Assembly (NCBI RefSeq): GCF_945957525.1
Contig: NZ_CAMFLA010000010.1
Location: 91,917 to 155,916 of the forward strand
Source of the DNA: an uncultured Aquitalea sp.
Lineage (GTDB): Bacteria > Pseudomonadota > Gammaproteobacteria > Burkholderiales > Chromobacteriaceae
Reading direction: 5' to 3'
DNA: 64,000 nucleotides
A model generated the notes under the pieces. That model worked only from the letters and a program-made list of their open reading frames with translations, had not been told where the DNA came from and did no database searches. Shown here piece by piece: positions 36,071 to 45,034 of this stretch (its first letter is position 1; each line of letters opens with the position of its first letter). Both the position numbers and the translations under genes were made by a program.

Positions 36071-36319
36071 TCAGATCGCCCGAAGGATCTCCACGATCGC
36101 CATCTCTTCCGGATCGTCAAGATCGGCCTTGCCGTTCACAACGTCCAGAAAATCGGTGTCGGGCAGATCGAGGAGACGCTTGTAGGCGTCGATCTCCGCC
36201 GGGGAGAGCAGATCAAAGCGCTGGGCGAAAAACTTTTCCAGCACCAGATCCAACTCCAGCAAGCCCCGGCGGGACCGCCAACGGATCCGCTTGAGTTCAA
36301 TCGGATCGTAAGCGGTCAT
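36071..36319 (-). CDS. sdhE: succinate dehydrogenase flavinylation factor SdhE
   Basis: An 82-residue SdhE/YgfY-family protein that promotes covalent attachment of FAD to SdhA. The invariant RGLLE motif is at residues 18-22, followed by the four-helix pattern with DLLSPAEIDAYKRLLDLPD and a terminal acidic stretch. The ATG at 36319 overlaps the sdhB stop (ATGA). It sits directly behind sdhCDAB, matching its role. Confidence 0.95.
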   Translation of the reverse strand: MTAYDPIELKRIRWRSRRGLLELDLVLEKFFAQRFDLLSPAEIDAYKRLLDLPDTDFLDVVNGKADLDDPEEMAIVEILRAI

Positions 36320-37026
36320 ACTGCACGCTTGACCATCAGATCCTTGATCTTGCCGATGGCCTTGGTCGGGTTGAGGCCCTTCGGACACACATCAACGCAG
36401 TTCATGATGGTGTGGCAACGGAACAGACGGTAAGGATCTTCCAGGTTGTCCAGACGTTCGTTGGTGGCAGTGTCGCGCGTATCCGCAATGAAGCGGTAAG
36501 CAGCGAGCAGGCCGGCCGGGCCGACGAATTTGTCCGGATTCCACCAGAACGACGGGCAGGAGGTAGAGCAGCAGGCGCAAAGGATGCACTCGTAGAGGCC
36601 ATCCAGCTCCTTGCGGTCTTCGGGAGACTGCATGCGCTCACGCTCCGGCGGCGGCGTATCGTTGATCACATACGGCTTGATCGAGTGGTATTGCTTGAAG
36701 AACTGGGTCATGTCGACGATCAGGTCGCGCACGACAGGCAGGCCCGGCAGCGGTCGCAATTCGATCGGCTGCTTGAGGTCCTTGATGTCGGTCAGGCAGG
36801 CCAGACCGTTCTTGCCATTGATGTTCATCGCGTCGGAACCGCAGACGCCCTCGCGACAGGAGCGACGGAAAGAGACGGTATCGTCCTTCACCTTCAACTT
36901 CACCAGCGCGTCCAGCAGCTTGCGATCGGTGGAGTCGATCTCCACGCTGATATCCTGCATGTACGGCTTGGCGTCCTGGTCCGGGTTGTAGCGATAAACG
37001 CGGAATTGCACGGTTTGCGTTGTCAT
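36316..37026 (-). CDS. sdhB: succinate dehydrogenase iron-sulfur subunit
   Basis: A 236-residue subunit carrying three Fe-S centres. The [2Fe-2S] ligands are in CREGVCGSDAM and the following C; the [4Fe-4S] ligands are in CILCACCSTSCP; the [3Fe-4S] ligand and cluster partners are in CHTIMNCVDVCPKGLNP. It passes electrons from SdhA to the membrane quinone site. AAGGGA precedes the ATG. It is 13 bases downstream of sdhA and overlaps sdhE. Confidence 0.97.
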   Translation of the reverse strand: MTTQTVQFRVYRYNPDQDAKPYMQDISVEIDSTDRKLLDALVKLKVKDDTVSFRRSCREGVCGSDAMNINGKNGLACLTDIKDLKQPIELRPLPGLPVVRDLIVDMTQFFKQYHSIKPYVINDTPPPERERMQSPEDRKELDGLYECILCACCSTSCPSFWWNPDKFVGPAGLLAAYRFIADTRDTATNERLDNLEDPYRLFRCHTIMNCVDVCPKGLNPTKAIGKIKDLMVKRAV

Positions 37027-37039
37027 CTGTCGGCGTCCC

Positions 37040-38812
37040 TTAGTACGAGCGGGTCTTGAGGGCGATGGTGTCGACGCTCAGCGGCTTGAGGTTCACCGGC
37101 TTGTAGTCCAGACGATTGCCGTCGCGGCTCCACAAGGTGTGCTTCAGCCAGTTGGCGTCGTCGCGACCGTTCGGGGTCTCGGCGGTATCCGGCGCGTCGT
37201 CGCGCACGTGAGCGCCGCGCGATTCGGTACGGGCATTGGCCGAAATCATGGTGGCCTTGGCGACTTCAATCAGGTTTTCCAGTTCCAGCGCTTCGATGCG
37301 CGCGGTGTTGAACACCTTGGACTTGTCGCTGATTTCGGTCTGCTGAACCATTTTTTCCACTTCCAGGATTTTGCTGACGCCTTCGGCCAACATGTCCTTG
37401 AAGCGGAATACGCCGCAGTGGTTCTGCATGGTGCGCTGCATGGCGACGCGGGCGTCGTTCACTTGCACGCCGTTTTTCTGGTTGTCCAGACGGGCGACAC
37501 GGGCCACAGAGCGCTCCACGTCGGCGGTAGCCAATTCCGGCAGCTCCAGCGGTTGCTTGCGGATGAACTCGATCATGGAGTTGGCCGAGCTCTTGCCGAA
37601 TACCAGCAGGTCCAGCAGCGAGTTGGTGCCAAGACGGTTGGCGCCGTGCACGGAAGCGCAAGCGCATTCGCCGGCGGCATAGAAGCCGGATACCGGCTTG
37701 CTGTCGACAATCACTTCACCGTGGTAATTGGTAGGGATGCCGCCCATCTGGTAGTGGCAAGTCGGCACCACCGGGATCGGGGCCTTGATCGGGTCAACGC
37801 CGGCGAACTTGATGGAGATTTCGCGAATGCCCGGCAGCTTGGACATGATCACTTCCGGATCCAGGTGCGTGATGTCGAGCAGCACGTGGTCCTTGTTCGG
37901 GCCGCAACCACGGCCTTCGTTGATCTCGGTCACCATGGCGCGGGACACCACGTCGCGGGAAGCCAAGTCCTTGGCGTTCGGCGCGTAGCGCTCCATGAAG
38001 CGTTCGCCTTCGCTGTTGCGCAGAATGCCGCCTTCGCCGCGCACGCCTTCGGTAATCAGCACGCCCGCGCCGGCCACGCCGGTCGGGTGGAACTGCCAGA
38101 ACTCCATGTCTTCCAGCGGGATGCCGGCGCGAGCCGCCATGCCCAGGCCGTCGCCGGTATTGATGAAAGCGTTGGTGGAAGAGGAGAAAATACGACCTGC
38201 GCCGCCTGTGGCGAACAGTGTTGCCTTGGCCTGGAAGACGACGATTTCGGAGGTTTCCATTTCCATGGCCACCACGCCCTGCACATTGCCGTCGGCGTCG
38301 CGCACCAGATCCAGCGCCATCCACTCAACGAAGAAGTGGGTGTTGGCGCGCACATTGCGCTGATACAGCGCGTGCAACATCGCGTGACCGGTACGGTCGG
38401 CGGCCGCACAGGCGCGACGCACCGGCTTCTCGCCGAAGTTGGACATATGGCCGCCAAAGGGGCGCTGATAGATGGAGCCGTCGGCGTTGCGGTCGAACGG
38501 CATGCCGAAGTGTTCCAGTTCGGTCACAACCTTCGGTGCCTCGCGACACATGAATTCGATGGCATCCTGGTCGCCCAGCCAGTCCGAACCCTTGACGGTG
38601 TCGTACATGTGCCAGTGCCAGTGATCTTCCTCGGAATTGCCGAGGGAAGCGGATACGCCACCCTGTGCCGCAACAGTGTGCGAACGGGTGGGGAAAACCT
38701 TGGACAACACGGCCGTTTTCAGACCGGCTTCCGACAGCTGCAGGGCAGCCCGCATGCCAGCGCCGCCGGCGCCGACGATTACCGCATCAAAATGACGAAC
38801 AGGTACGCCCAT
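37040..38812 (-). CDS. sdhA: succinate dehydrogenase flavoprotein subunit
   Basis: A 590-residue catalytic subunit oxidising succinate to fumarate. It has the FAD dinucleotide motif [14 protein letters not shown], the covalent-FAD histidine region [13 protein letters not shown], active-site HPTG, and [17 protein letters not shown]. The length is normal. Its ATG shares a base with the sdhD stop (TAATG). Two TTGGCCGAA words lie at 37236 and 37382 within the coding region. Confidence 0.97.
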   Translation of the reverse strand: MGVPVRHFDAVIVGAGGAGMRAALQLSEAGLKTAVLSKVFPTRSHTVAAQGGVSASLGNSEEDHWHWHMYDTVKGSDWLGDQDAIEFMCREAPKVVTELEHFGMPFDRNADGSIYQRPFGGHMSNFGEKPVRRACAAADRTGHAMLHALYQRNVRANTHFFVEWMALDLVRDADGNVQGVVAMEMETSEIVVFQAKATLFATGGAGRIFSSSTNAFINTGDGLGMAARAGIPLEDMEFWQFHPTGVAGAGVLITEGVRGEGGILRNSEGERFMERYAPNAKDLASRDVVSRAMVTEINEGRGCGPNKDHVLLDITHLDPEVIMSKLPGIREISIKFAGVDPIKAPIPVVPTCHYQMGGIPTNYHGEVIVDSKPVSGFYAAGECACASVHGANRLGTNSLLDLLVFGKSSANSMIEFIRKQPLELPELATADVERSVARVARLDNQKNGVQVNDARVAMQRTMQNHCGVFRFKDMLAEGVSKILEVEKMVQQTEISDKSKVFNTARIEALELENLIEVAKATMISANARTESRGAHVRDDAPDTAETPNGRDDANWLKHTLWSRDGNRLDYKPVNLKPLSVDTIALKTRSY

Positions 38813-39156
38813 TACAGCCCCCAGACAACTTTAACGGAATAGATGAAACAGGACACCAGCCAGACGATGGTGAAAACATGCAGCGCCAGGCGCAGGCCCA
38901 CCGGCTTGATGTAGTCCATCCACACATCGCGGATACCCACCCAGACATGCAGGAACACAGCCAGCAGAGTGGTTTGCGTCAGCACTTGCACCCAGGTCTG
39001 GGCGAAGAAGTCTTTCCAGCCGGCGTAGCTGGACGGGATGGTCAGCAGGAACAGGGCCAGAGCTACGGTATAGATCACCATGATGGTGGCCGTCACGCGC
39101 TGCATCACCCAGTCGCGCAGGCCGTAGTGAGCGCCGACTACGTTGCGGTTTACCAT
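38812..39156 (-). CDS. sdhD: succinate dehydrogenase membrane anchor SdhD
   Basis: A 114-residue protein with three membrane helices (about 18-40, 58-75, 88-110). [18 protein letters not shown] at the start and [17 protein letters not shown] in helix 2 include the heme b or quinone-site residues expected of SdhD. It overlaps sdhC by 7 bases upstream and sdhA by 1 base downstream. Confidence 0.94.
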   Translation of the reverse strand: MVNRNVVGAHYGLRDWVMQRVTATIMVIYTVALALFLLTIPSSYAGWKDFFAQTWVQVLTQTTLLAVFLHVWVGIRDVWMDYIKPVGLRLALHVFTIVWLVSCFIYSVKVVWGL

Positions 39157-39524
39157 AGAGCAACCCCCAGAATCAGAGTCAGAGCCAGGCTGACGACCAC
39201 AACGGTCTTGGCCGTGGCGCGAGCGGTTTGCAGTTCCAGACCCTTGTGCACATCAAGGAACAGGAAACGGATACCGGCGCAGAAGTGATGCATGTAAGCC
39301 CACAGCAAGCCGATGAGGATGATCTTCATCAGCGGGTGGGCGATTACCGCGCGGTAGGTTTCGAAGGACTCTGCCGAACTGAGCGAACCATGAAGGAGGT
39401 AGATCAACAGCGGGAGGGAAAAGAAGAGCGCCACACCACTGACCCGGTGCAAGATCGAGACGATGCCCGGGATGGGCAGTCTGATCGTGGCCAGATCCAG
39501 GTGCTTCGGTCGTTGCTTCTGCAT
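39150..39524 (-). CDS. sdhC: succinate dehydrogenase cytochrome b556 subunit SdhC
   Basis: A 124-residue, three-helix membrane subunit that binds heme b and ubiquinone. It has KQRPKHLDLATIRLPIPGIVSILHRVSG at the start (the conserved S-I-x-H-R-x-S-G) and HHFCAGIRFLFLDVHKG with the heme-ligand histidine. The ATG at 39524 has AAGGAAG upstream; an earlier in-frame ATG at 39545 lacks one. First gene of the sdh operon. Confidence 0.94.
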   Translation of the reverse strand: MQKQRPKHLDLATIRLPIPGIVSILHRVSGVALFFSLPLLIYLLHGSLSSAESFETYRAVIAHPLMKIILIGLLWAYMHHFCAGIRFLFLDVHKGLELQTARATAKTVVVVSLALTLILGVALW

Positions 39525-39675
39525 ATGGCTTCCTTGGATGTTCATGAACCAAGTGGTTATATCCGGGCCCCTGTCTGGAAGCCCGCCAGAAAGGTCCGCC
39601 CTTGTTGTGCTCGGGAGGTCCCTTTCAATGCTTTTCATCATAAAACCCGATGCTGCAAGGCAATATGACTTCGAA

Positions 39676-39684
39676 ATTCTAGCA
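39676..39684 (-). promoter_or_regulatory. extended -10 promoter of the sdh operon
   Basis: On the minus strand TGC-TAGAAT (complement of 39676-39684) is an extended -10 element about 150 bases upstream of sdhC. No strong -35 accompanies it. The rest of the 224-base gap between the GntR gene and sdhC shows no gene or operator. Confidence 0.45.
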
Positions 39685-39748
39685 AAAATCGTCCTGACCC
39701 GGCCCGCTTTTTGCCCAATTCGCGACAATTAGATGCCATCAGGCGACA

Positions 39749-40483
39749 TCAGGGGCGATCCACCATCACCGCCGCCTCACTGCTCAGACAGTAACGCTGC
39801 CGCCACTCCACCCGCTCGTCCGCCGCCGAAAACGACAGCCGGAGCAGGCTCAGCACCGGCTCTTCAACCGCCGCGCCAGTCAGCCCCAGCAGCGTGGCAT
39901 CTTCTCTGGGCAGCAACACCCCGCGAAACTGATCCTGACTGCGCACGACGCGCACACCGAAACGCTGCTGCAACACCGCATATACGCCCGAGGCGCCGCG
40001 AAACCACCGCGCCTCCAGCCCTTCAAAGCGCTCGGCGCACAGGAAAGCCTCATCCAGCGCCACCGCCCTGCCCTGTCTGCGCCACAGCTGCCGGATGCGG
40101 AACATCGGCGCCAGTCGGCGCAAGCGCAACGCCGAAGACATGTCGTCGCTGGCATTCACGCGCGACACACCAAGAAACTCACAAGCCAGCCGGTCCGGCG
40201 ACTCATCAAACAGGCCCGGCGTCCGTAGTTGGCCGAAGCCCCAATCACTGACGATGGCCGACACAAACGTGCCGCGCCCTTGCTGCCGATACAACAACCC
40301 CTCGGCCACCAGCTCGGTCAGCGCCTTCCTGACCGTGCCCTGACTGACAGAAAGCTCGGCGGCCAGATCCCATTCGCTGGGCAAAGCGTCATGTTCTTGC
40401 CATTCGCCTTCAGCGATCCTGTTGGCGACAAGCTGACGAATCTGGGCATAAAGCGGCAAGCGCCGGGGCGATGTAGTGATCAT
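39749..40483 (-). CDS. GntR-family regulator with UTRA domain (HutC subfamily)
   Basis: A 244-residue transcription factor. The N-terminal GntR winged helix is at about 8-75 (PSEWDLAAELSVSQGTVRKALTELVAEGLLYRQQGRGTFV pattern) and the C-terminal UTRA ligand domain at about 95-240. It lies between the sdh operon and mdh, divergent from mdh, with two perfect palindromes in the gap, so it probably controls mdh, itself or other TCA genes. The ligand is unknown; a di- or tricarboxylic acid is only a guess. One TTGGCCGAA word lies at 40229. Confidence 0.85.
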   Translation of the reverse strand: MITTSPRRLPLYAQIRQLVANRIAEGEWQEHDALPSEWDLAAELSVSQGTVRKALTELVAEGLLYRQQGRGTFVSAIVSDWGFGQLRTPGLFDESPDRLACEFLGVSRVNASDDMSSALRLRRLAPMFRIRQLWRRQGRAVALDEAFLCAERFEGLEARWFRGASGVYAVLQQRFGVRVVRSQDQFRGVLLPREDATLLGLTGAAVEEPVLSLLRLSFSAADERVEWRQRYCLSSEAAVMVDRP

Positions 40484-40526
40484 GTAACAGGCTTTTTATC
40501 ATCAAACAAATCAAGCGTAAAGGTTA

Positions 40527-40540
40527 GTCTTATATAAGAC
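40527..40540. promoter_or_regulatory. 14-bp palindrome between the GntR gene and mdh
   Basis: GTCTTATATAAGAC is a perfect palindrome 43 bases upstream of the GntR start and 154 bases before mdh. Size and symmetry suit a GntR-family dimer. No second copy was seen before gltA or sdhC in this window. Confidence 0.6.
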
Positions 40541-40559
40541 ATAAGTATTAATGAAGTCT

Positions 40560-40574
40560 ATCAGAATTTCTGAT
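40560..40574. promoter_or_regulatory. second palindrome in the GntR-mdh gap
   Basis: ATCAGAA-T-TTCTGAT, perfect 7-bp arms, centred 33-34 bases from the first palindrome (about three helical turns). It could be a second operator or a site for another factor. Confidence 0.45.
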
Positions 40575-40694
40575 GACGAATCCGCCGCCATGCGGCAAAG
40601 ACTCGTGCTACACTCCTTGCACACCTATAGTGCAGAGCAACATCTGCTGTCTGTTGAACCGTTTTCGGATTTCTAAACAAAGGAGAGTCCATCC

Positions 40695-41675
40695 ATGAAA
40701 GCTCCCGTACGCGTTGCCGTCACCGGCGCTGCCGGCCAAATTGGCTACAGCCTGCTGTTCCGTATCGCCAGTGGTGAAATGCTGGGCAAGGATCAACCCG
40801 TCATCCTGCAACTGCTGGACCTGCCGCAAGCGCAAACCGCCGTCAAAGGCGTGATGATGGAACTGGAAGACTGTGCCTTCCCGCTGCTGGCCGGCATGGT
40901 TGCCACCGACGACCCCAATGTTGCTTTCAAGGATGCTCAAGTCGCTCTGCTGGTGGGCGCGCGTCCGCGCAGCAAAGGCATGGAACGCAAGGACCTGCTG
41001 GAAGCCAACGGCGCCATCTTCACCGTTCAGGGCAAGGCGCTGAACGACCACGCAGACCGCAACGTCCGCGTTCTGGTGGTGGGCAACCCGGCCAATACCA
41101 ACGCCTGGATCGCCATGAAGAGCGCTCCGGACCTGAATCCGAAAAATTTCACCGCCATGTTGCGTCTGGACCACAATCGCGCGCTATCGCAACTGGCCGC
41201 CAAGACCGGCAAGGCTGTCGCTTCCATCGAAAACCTGGCCGTGTGGGGCAATCACTCCCCGACCATGTATGCCGACTACCGCTTCGCCACCGTCGATGGC
41301 CAGTCCGTCAAGGGCCTGATCAACGATGAAGCCTGGAACCGCGACGTATTCCTGCCCACCGTGGGCAAGCGCGGCGCAGCCATCATCGAAGCGCGCGGCC
41401 TGTCTTCCGCCGCATCGGCTGCCAACGCCGCCATCGACCACATCCACGACTGGGTGCTGGGCAGCAACGGCAAGTGGGTAACGATGGGCATTCCGTCCGA
41501 CGGCTCCTACGGCATCCCGGAAGGCGTGATGTACGGTTTCCCGGTTGTGTGCGAAAATGGCGAGTACAAGATCGTTCAGGGTCTGGAAGTGGACGAGTTC
41601 AGCCGCGAACGCATGAACTTCACCCTGGCGGAACTGGAAGAAGAGCGTGCAGCCGTCGCTCACCTGTTTGGCTAA
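40695..41675 (+). CDS. mdh: malate dehydrogenase (NAD-dependent)
   Basis: A 326-residue LDH/MDH-family enzyme oxidising malate to oxaloacetate. It has the NAD motif [35 protein letters not shown] (mobile loop with substrate arginines), [16 protein letters not shown] and the catalytic [20 protein letters not shown] precedes the ATG at 40695. A single-gene unit with its own terminator, opposite to the rest of the TCA block and divergent from the GntR gene. Confidence 0.97.
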   Translation: MKAPVRVAVTGAAGQIGYSLLFRIASGEMLGKDQPVILQLLDLPQAQTAVKGVMMELEDCAFPLLAGMVATDDPNVAFKDAQVALLVGARPRSKGMERKDLLEANGAIFTVQGKALNDHADRNVRVLVVGNPANTNAWIAMKSAPDLNPKNFTAMLRLDHNRALSQLAAKTGKAVASIENLAVWGNHSPTMYADYRFATVDGQSVKGLINDEAWNRDVFLPTVGKRGAAIIEARGLSSAASAANAAIDHIHDWVLGSNGKWVTMGIPSDGSYGIPEGVMYGFPVVCENGEYKIVQGLEVDEFSRERMNFTLAELEEERAAVAHLFG

Positions 41676-41694
41676 GCCTTAGTCCGATCAGAAC

Positions 41695-41726
41695 AAAAGC
41701 GCACCGAATGGTGCGCTTTTTGTCTT
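41695..41726 (+). terminator. terminator after mdh
   Basis: Stem AAAAGCGCACC/GGTGCGCTTTT (41695-41705 with 41710-41720), loop GAAT, followed by TTGTCTTT. Canonical, 19 bases after the stop. Confidence 0.92.
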
Positions 41727-41786
41727 TCATCAAAACGTCCACGCATATTTGAATTTACTAATACTGACTGCCACTGGAGCAAGAGC

Positions 41787-42894
41787 ATGATTGAAGTTGA
41801 AGTCCTGAACCAGATCGCGGCCACCATCGACAACCTGGCCCAGCGCGCCGCCGATATTCGGGGGTATCTTTGACTACGACGGTAAAAAAGACCGTCTGGA
41901 AGAAGTTTCCCGCCTGACCGAAGACCCCGATATCTGGAACGACCCCAAGCGCGCCCAGGAACTGGGCCGCGAGCGCAAACAACTGGAAGACGTGGTGTTG
42001 GTGCTGGACAGCATCATCGCCAGCGTCGCCGACAGCCGCGAACTGTTCGACATGGGCCGCAGCGAAGAAGATGACGACACCATCTTCGCCGTGCGCGAAG
42101 ACCTCGAAGCCGTGGAGGCCAAAGTGGCCCAGCTCGAGTTCCGTCGCATGTTCCACGACCCGATGGACCCGAACAACTGCTTCCTGGACATCCAGGCCGG
42201 CGCCGGCGGCACCGAAGCCCAGGACTGGGCCGGCATGTTGCTGCGCATGTACACCCGCTACGCCGAACGCAAGGGCTTCAAGGTGGATGTACTGGAAGTA
42301 TCCGAAGGCGAAGTGGCCGGCATCACCAGCGCCACGCTGAAGATCGAAGGCGAATACGCCTTTGGCCTGTTGCGCACCGAAGTGGGCGTGCACCGCCTGG
42401 TGCGCGTGTCGCCGTTCGACTCCAACGCGCGTCGCCACACCTCCTTCTCGTCGGTATTCGTTTACCCGGAAGTGGATGACAGCTTCGAGATCGAAATCAA
42501 CCCGGCAGATCTGCGCGTCGACACCTACCGTGCTTCCGGCGCGGGCGGGCAGCACATCAACAAGACCGACTCGGCCGTGCGCATCACACACAACCCGACC
42601 GGCATCGTCGTGCAATGCCAGAACGACCGCTCGCAGCACCGCAACCGCGACGAAGCGATGCAAATGCTGCGCGCCAAGCTGTATGAGCTGGAACTGAAAA
42701 AGCGCAACGAAGCCAAGCAGGCGCTGGAAGACACCAAGACCGACGTGGGTTGGGGTCACCAGATCCGCTCCTACGTATTCGACCAGTCCCGCATCAAGGA
42801 CCTGCGCACCAGTTACGAAGTGGGCAACATCAAGGGCGTCATGGACGGCGACCTTGACGGCTTCATCGAGGCCAGCCTCAAACAGGGCGTGTAA
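41787..42894 (+). CDS. prfB: peptide chain release factor 2, programmed +1 frameshift
   Basis: RF2 recognises UGA and UAA and releases the finished peptide. The gene starts at ATG 41787 behind GGAG, reads 28 codons, and reaches an in-frame UGA at 41871-41873 in CTT-TGA-C. An internal Shine-Dalgarno-like GGGGG (41860-41864) stands 3 bases before CTT, the classic autoregulatory frameshift site. Skipping T41871 gives a 368-residue protein (bases 41787-41870 joined to 41872-42894). The tripeptide SPF and the catalytic GGQ (about 253-255) are present. Reading without the frameshift would give a false start downstream. Confidence 0.97.
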
Positions 42895-42901
42895 GCGCCA
42901 A

Positions 42902-42922
42902 GGGGCCGGCTTAGCCGGCCCC
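42902..42922 (+). terminator. hairpin after prfB
   Basis: Perfect stem GGGGCCGGC/GCCGGCCCC (42902-42910 with 42914-42922) with loop TTA, 7 bases after the stop. There is no U-tract, so it may be a weak terminator or a 3'-end stabilising hairpin, and lysS could be partly cotranscribed. Confidence 0.55.
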
Positions 42923-42942
42923 ATCCAAATCTCAAACCGCAA

Positions 42943-42953
42943 GTTGGCCGAAA
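42943..42953 (+). repeat. dispersed word TTGGCCGAA between prfB and lysS
   Basis: GTTGGCCGAAA, an intergenic single copy of the dispersed motif 49 bases before lysS. Confidence 0.7.
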
Positions 42954-43001
42954 GGCCCGCAGTTACCCTGCCCTCACCAAGAGGTAGTCAACGGAGTCAT
43001 C

Positions 43002-44510
43002 ATGTCGGAACACGAACAAGCATCAGTGGTCGCTCAAGACGAAAACCAGATCATGGCGGAACGTCGCCTGAAACTGAAAGCGATCCGCGAGAAAGGCATC
43101 GCCTATCCCAACGACTTCAAGCGCAGCCACTTCGCCAAACCGCTGCAAGACGCTCATGCCGAGAAAGAGGCTGAAGCGCTTGCCGCCGAAAACGTCGAAG
43201 TCGCCATCGCCGGTCGCATGATGCTTAAACGTGTGATGGGCAAAGCCAGCTTCGCCACCTTGCAGGACAGCAGCGGTCGCATCCAGGCGTTCATCTCCCG
43301 CGACAACGTGGGTGAAGACGTGTACGCCGACTTCAAGCGTTGGGACCTGGGCGACATCATCGCGATCAAGGGCACCCTGTTCAAGACCAAGACCGGCGAG
43401 CTGACCGTGCAAGCCAGCGAAGTGCGCATGCTCTCCAAGAACATTCGCCCGCTGCCGGAAAAATTCCACGGCATTACCGATCAGGAAACCAAGTATCGTC
43501 AGCGCTACGCCGACCTGATCATGAACGAAGAGAGCCGCGACACCTTCATCAAGCGCTCCAGAATCGTGCAAAAAGTGCGCGACGTAATGGTGAGCGAAGG
43601 CTATCTGGAAGTGGAAACCCCGATGATGCACCCGATTCCGGGCGGCGCCTCGGCCAAGCCCTTCGTCACGCACCACAATGCGCTGGACATGCCGCTTTAC
43701 CTGCGCATCGCGCCGGAGCTGTATCTGAAACGTCTGGTGGTAGGCGGGCTGGAACGCGTGTTCGAAATCAACCGCAACTTCCGCAACGAGGGGATGAGCA
43801 CGCGCCACAACCCCGAGTTCACCATGATCGAATTCTACGAAGCGTACAGCGACTACCAGCGCATGATGGAGATGACCGAAACCATCATCCGCGAGTGCGC
43901 ACTGGTATCCTGCGGTACCACCACCGTGACCTACCAGGGCAAGGAAGTGGACCTGGGCAAGCCGTTTGACCGCTTTACCATCGTGGAAGCCATCAAGCAC
44001 TACAACCCGCAATACACTGACGAGCAACTGGCCGACGCAGCCTGGGTAGCCGCCGAGATCAAGCGCCTGGGCGGCAAGCTGCCCCCGGCGCCGGGCCTGG
44101 GCAGCCTGCAACTGGCGCTGTTTGAAGAATGCGCCGAAAGCCTGCTGTGGAACCCCACTTTCATCGTCGACTACCCGGTGGAAGTTTCCCCACTGGCGCG
44201 CGCCTCCGATACCAAGGAAGGCCTGACCGAACGCTTCGAGCTGTTCATCGTCGGCCGCGAACACGCCAATGGCTACTCCGAATTGAACGATCCGGAAGAC
44301 CAGGCTGCACGCTTCCAGGCTCAGGTTGAACAAAAAGACGCAGGCGACGATGAGGCCATGCACTACGACGCCGACTACATCCGCGCCATGGAATACGGCC
44401 TGCCGCCGACCGGCGGTTGCGGCATCGGCATCGACCGCCTGGTCATGCTGCTGACCGATGCGCCGTCCATCCGCGATGTGATTCTGTTCCCGCACATGCG
44501 TCCCGAGTAA
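43002..44510 (+). CDS. lysS: lysyl-tRNA synthetase (class II)
   Basis: A 502-residue class II enzyme charging tRNA-Lys. It has an N-terminal OB-fold anticodon-binding domain (about 60-170) and a catalytic domain with motif 1 around [21 protein letters not shown], motif 2 [21 protein letters not shown], and motif 3 [20 protein letters not shown] precedes the ATG. prfB-lysS adjacency is common and conserved in proteobacteria. Confidence 0.97.
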   Translation: MSEHEQASVVAQDENQIMAERRLKLKAIREKGIAYPNDFKRSHFAKPLQDAHAEKEAEALAAENVEVAIAGRMMLKRVMGKASFATLQDSSGRIQAFISRDNVGEDVYADFKRWDLGDIIAIKGTLFKTKTGELTVQASEVRMLSKNIRPLPEKFHGITDQETKYRQRYADLIMNEESRDTFIKRSRIVQKVRDVMVSEGYLEVETPMMHPIPGGASAKPFVTHHNALDMPLYLRIAPELYLKRLVVGGLERVFEINRNFRNEGMSTRHNPEFTMIEFYEAYSDYQRMMEMTETIIRECALVSCGTTTVTYQGKEVDLGKPFDRFTIVEAIKHYNPQYTDEQLADAAWVAAEIKRLGGKLPPAPGLGSLQLALFEECAESLLWNPTFIVDYPVEVSPLARASDTKEGLTERFELFIVGREHANGYSELNDPEDQAARFQAQVEQKDAGDDEAMHYDADYIRAMEYGLPPTGGCGIGIDRLVMLLTDAPSIRDVILFPHMRPE

Positions 44511-44511
44511 G

Positions 44512-44523
44512 CTTCGGCCAACC
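44512..44523 (-). repeat. dispersed word TTGGCCGAA after lysS
   Basis: Minus-strand GGTTGGCCGAAG directly after the lysS stop, 8 bases before the terminator. Confidence 0.7.
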
Positions 44524-44530
44524 TCGGCAA

Positions 44531-44555
44531 AACACCCCGCTTCGGCGGGGTTTTT
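44531..44555 (+). terminator. terminator after lysS
   Basis: CCCCGC-TTCG-GCGGGG (44535-44550) with a UUCG tetraloop, followed by TTTTT. A very strong intrinsic terminator. Confidence 0.93.
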
Positions 44556-44624
44556 CATGCTTTTCGCTTGCTCTGGGCACAGCACTGCCGCCTGTGGCGT
44601 CATGAACAAGCACAAGGAATCCCC

Positions 44625-44972
44625 ATGCAAACTCCTGAACTGGAAATCATTGATCTCGTCATCGGCGACGGCAAAGAAGCCGTACGCGGCGCGCTGATCA
44701 TCACCCACTACACCGGCTGGCGCAGCGCTGACGGCGTCAAGTTTGATTCCTCGCTGGACAAGGGCCGTCCGTTTCAATGCGTCATTGGCACTGGTCGCGT
44801 CATCAAGGGCTGGGATATCGGCCTGATGGGCATGAGGGTGGGCGGCAAGCGTCGCCTCAAAGTGCCGGCGCATCTGGCCTATGGCGAACGCCAGATCGGC
44901 GAGCGCATCCCCCCGAACTCCGCTCTGGAGTTTGAGATTGAGTTGCTGGAGGTCTTGACTCGCGACGACTGA
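44625..44972 (+). CDS. FKBP-type peptidyl-prolyl isomerase
   Basis: A 115-residue single-domain FKBP without a signal peptide, so cytoplasmic. Typical blocks are VRGALIITHYTGW, GVKFDSSLDKGRPFQCVIGTGRVIKGWDIGL-type active-site sequence, MRVGGKRRLKVPAHLAYG and IPPNSALEFEIELLEV. It catalyses cis-trans isomerisation of prolyl bonds. AAGGAA lies 5 bases before the ATG at 44625. The next gene follows after 62 bases. Confidence 0.93.
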   Translation: MQTPELEIIDLVIGDGKEAVRGALIITHYTGWRSADGVKFDSSLDKGRPFQCVIGTGRVIKGWDIGLMGMRVGGKRRLKVPAHLAYGERQIGERIPPNSALEFEIELLEVLTRDD

Positions 44973-45034
44973 AGCACGCGCAGATGCCGCAGGCCGGTGG
45001 TAGCATGCAGGTTTGCCGAAGGGAGGGCCTGAAC

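Noticed and set aside
30467..36433. A 1988-codon open frame on the plus strand, antisense to odhB, odhA and gltA
   Set aside because: It is opposite to strongly recognisable TCA genes and crosses their intergenic gaps. Its composition (Gly, His, Val, Gln-rich, no domains) is what the reverse frame of GC-rich genes gives. No ribosome binding site was found.
41992..42894. RF2 starting at an internal GTG
   Set aside because: It would omit the N-terminal domain. The frameshift site and upstream 28 codons restore the normal length.
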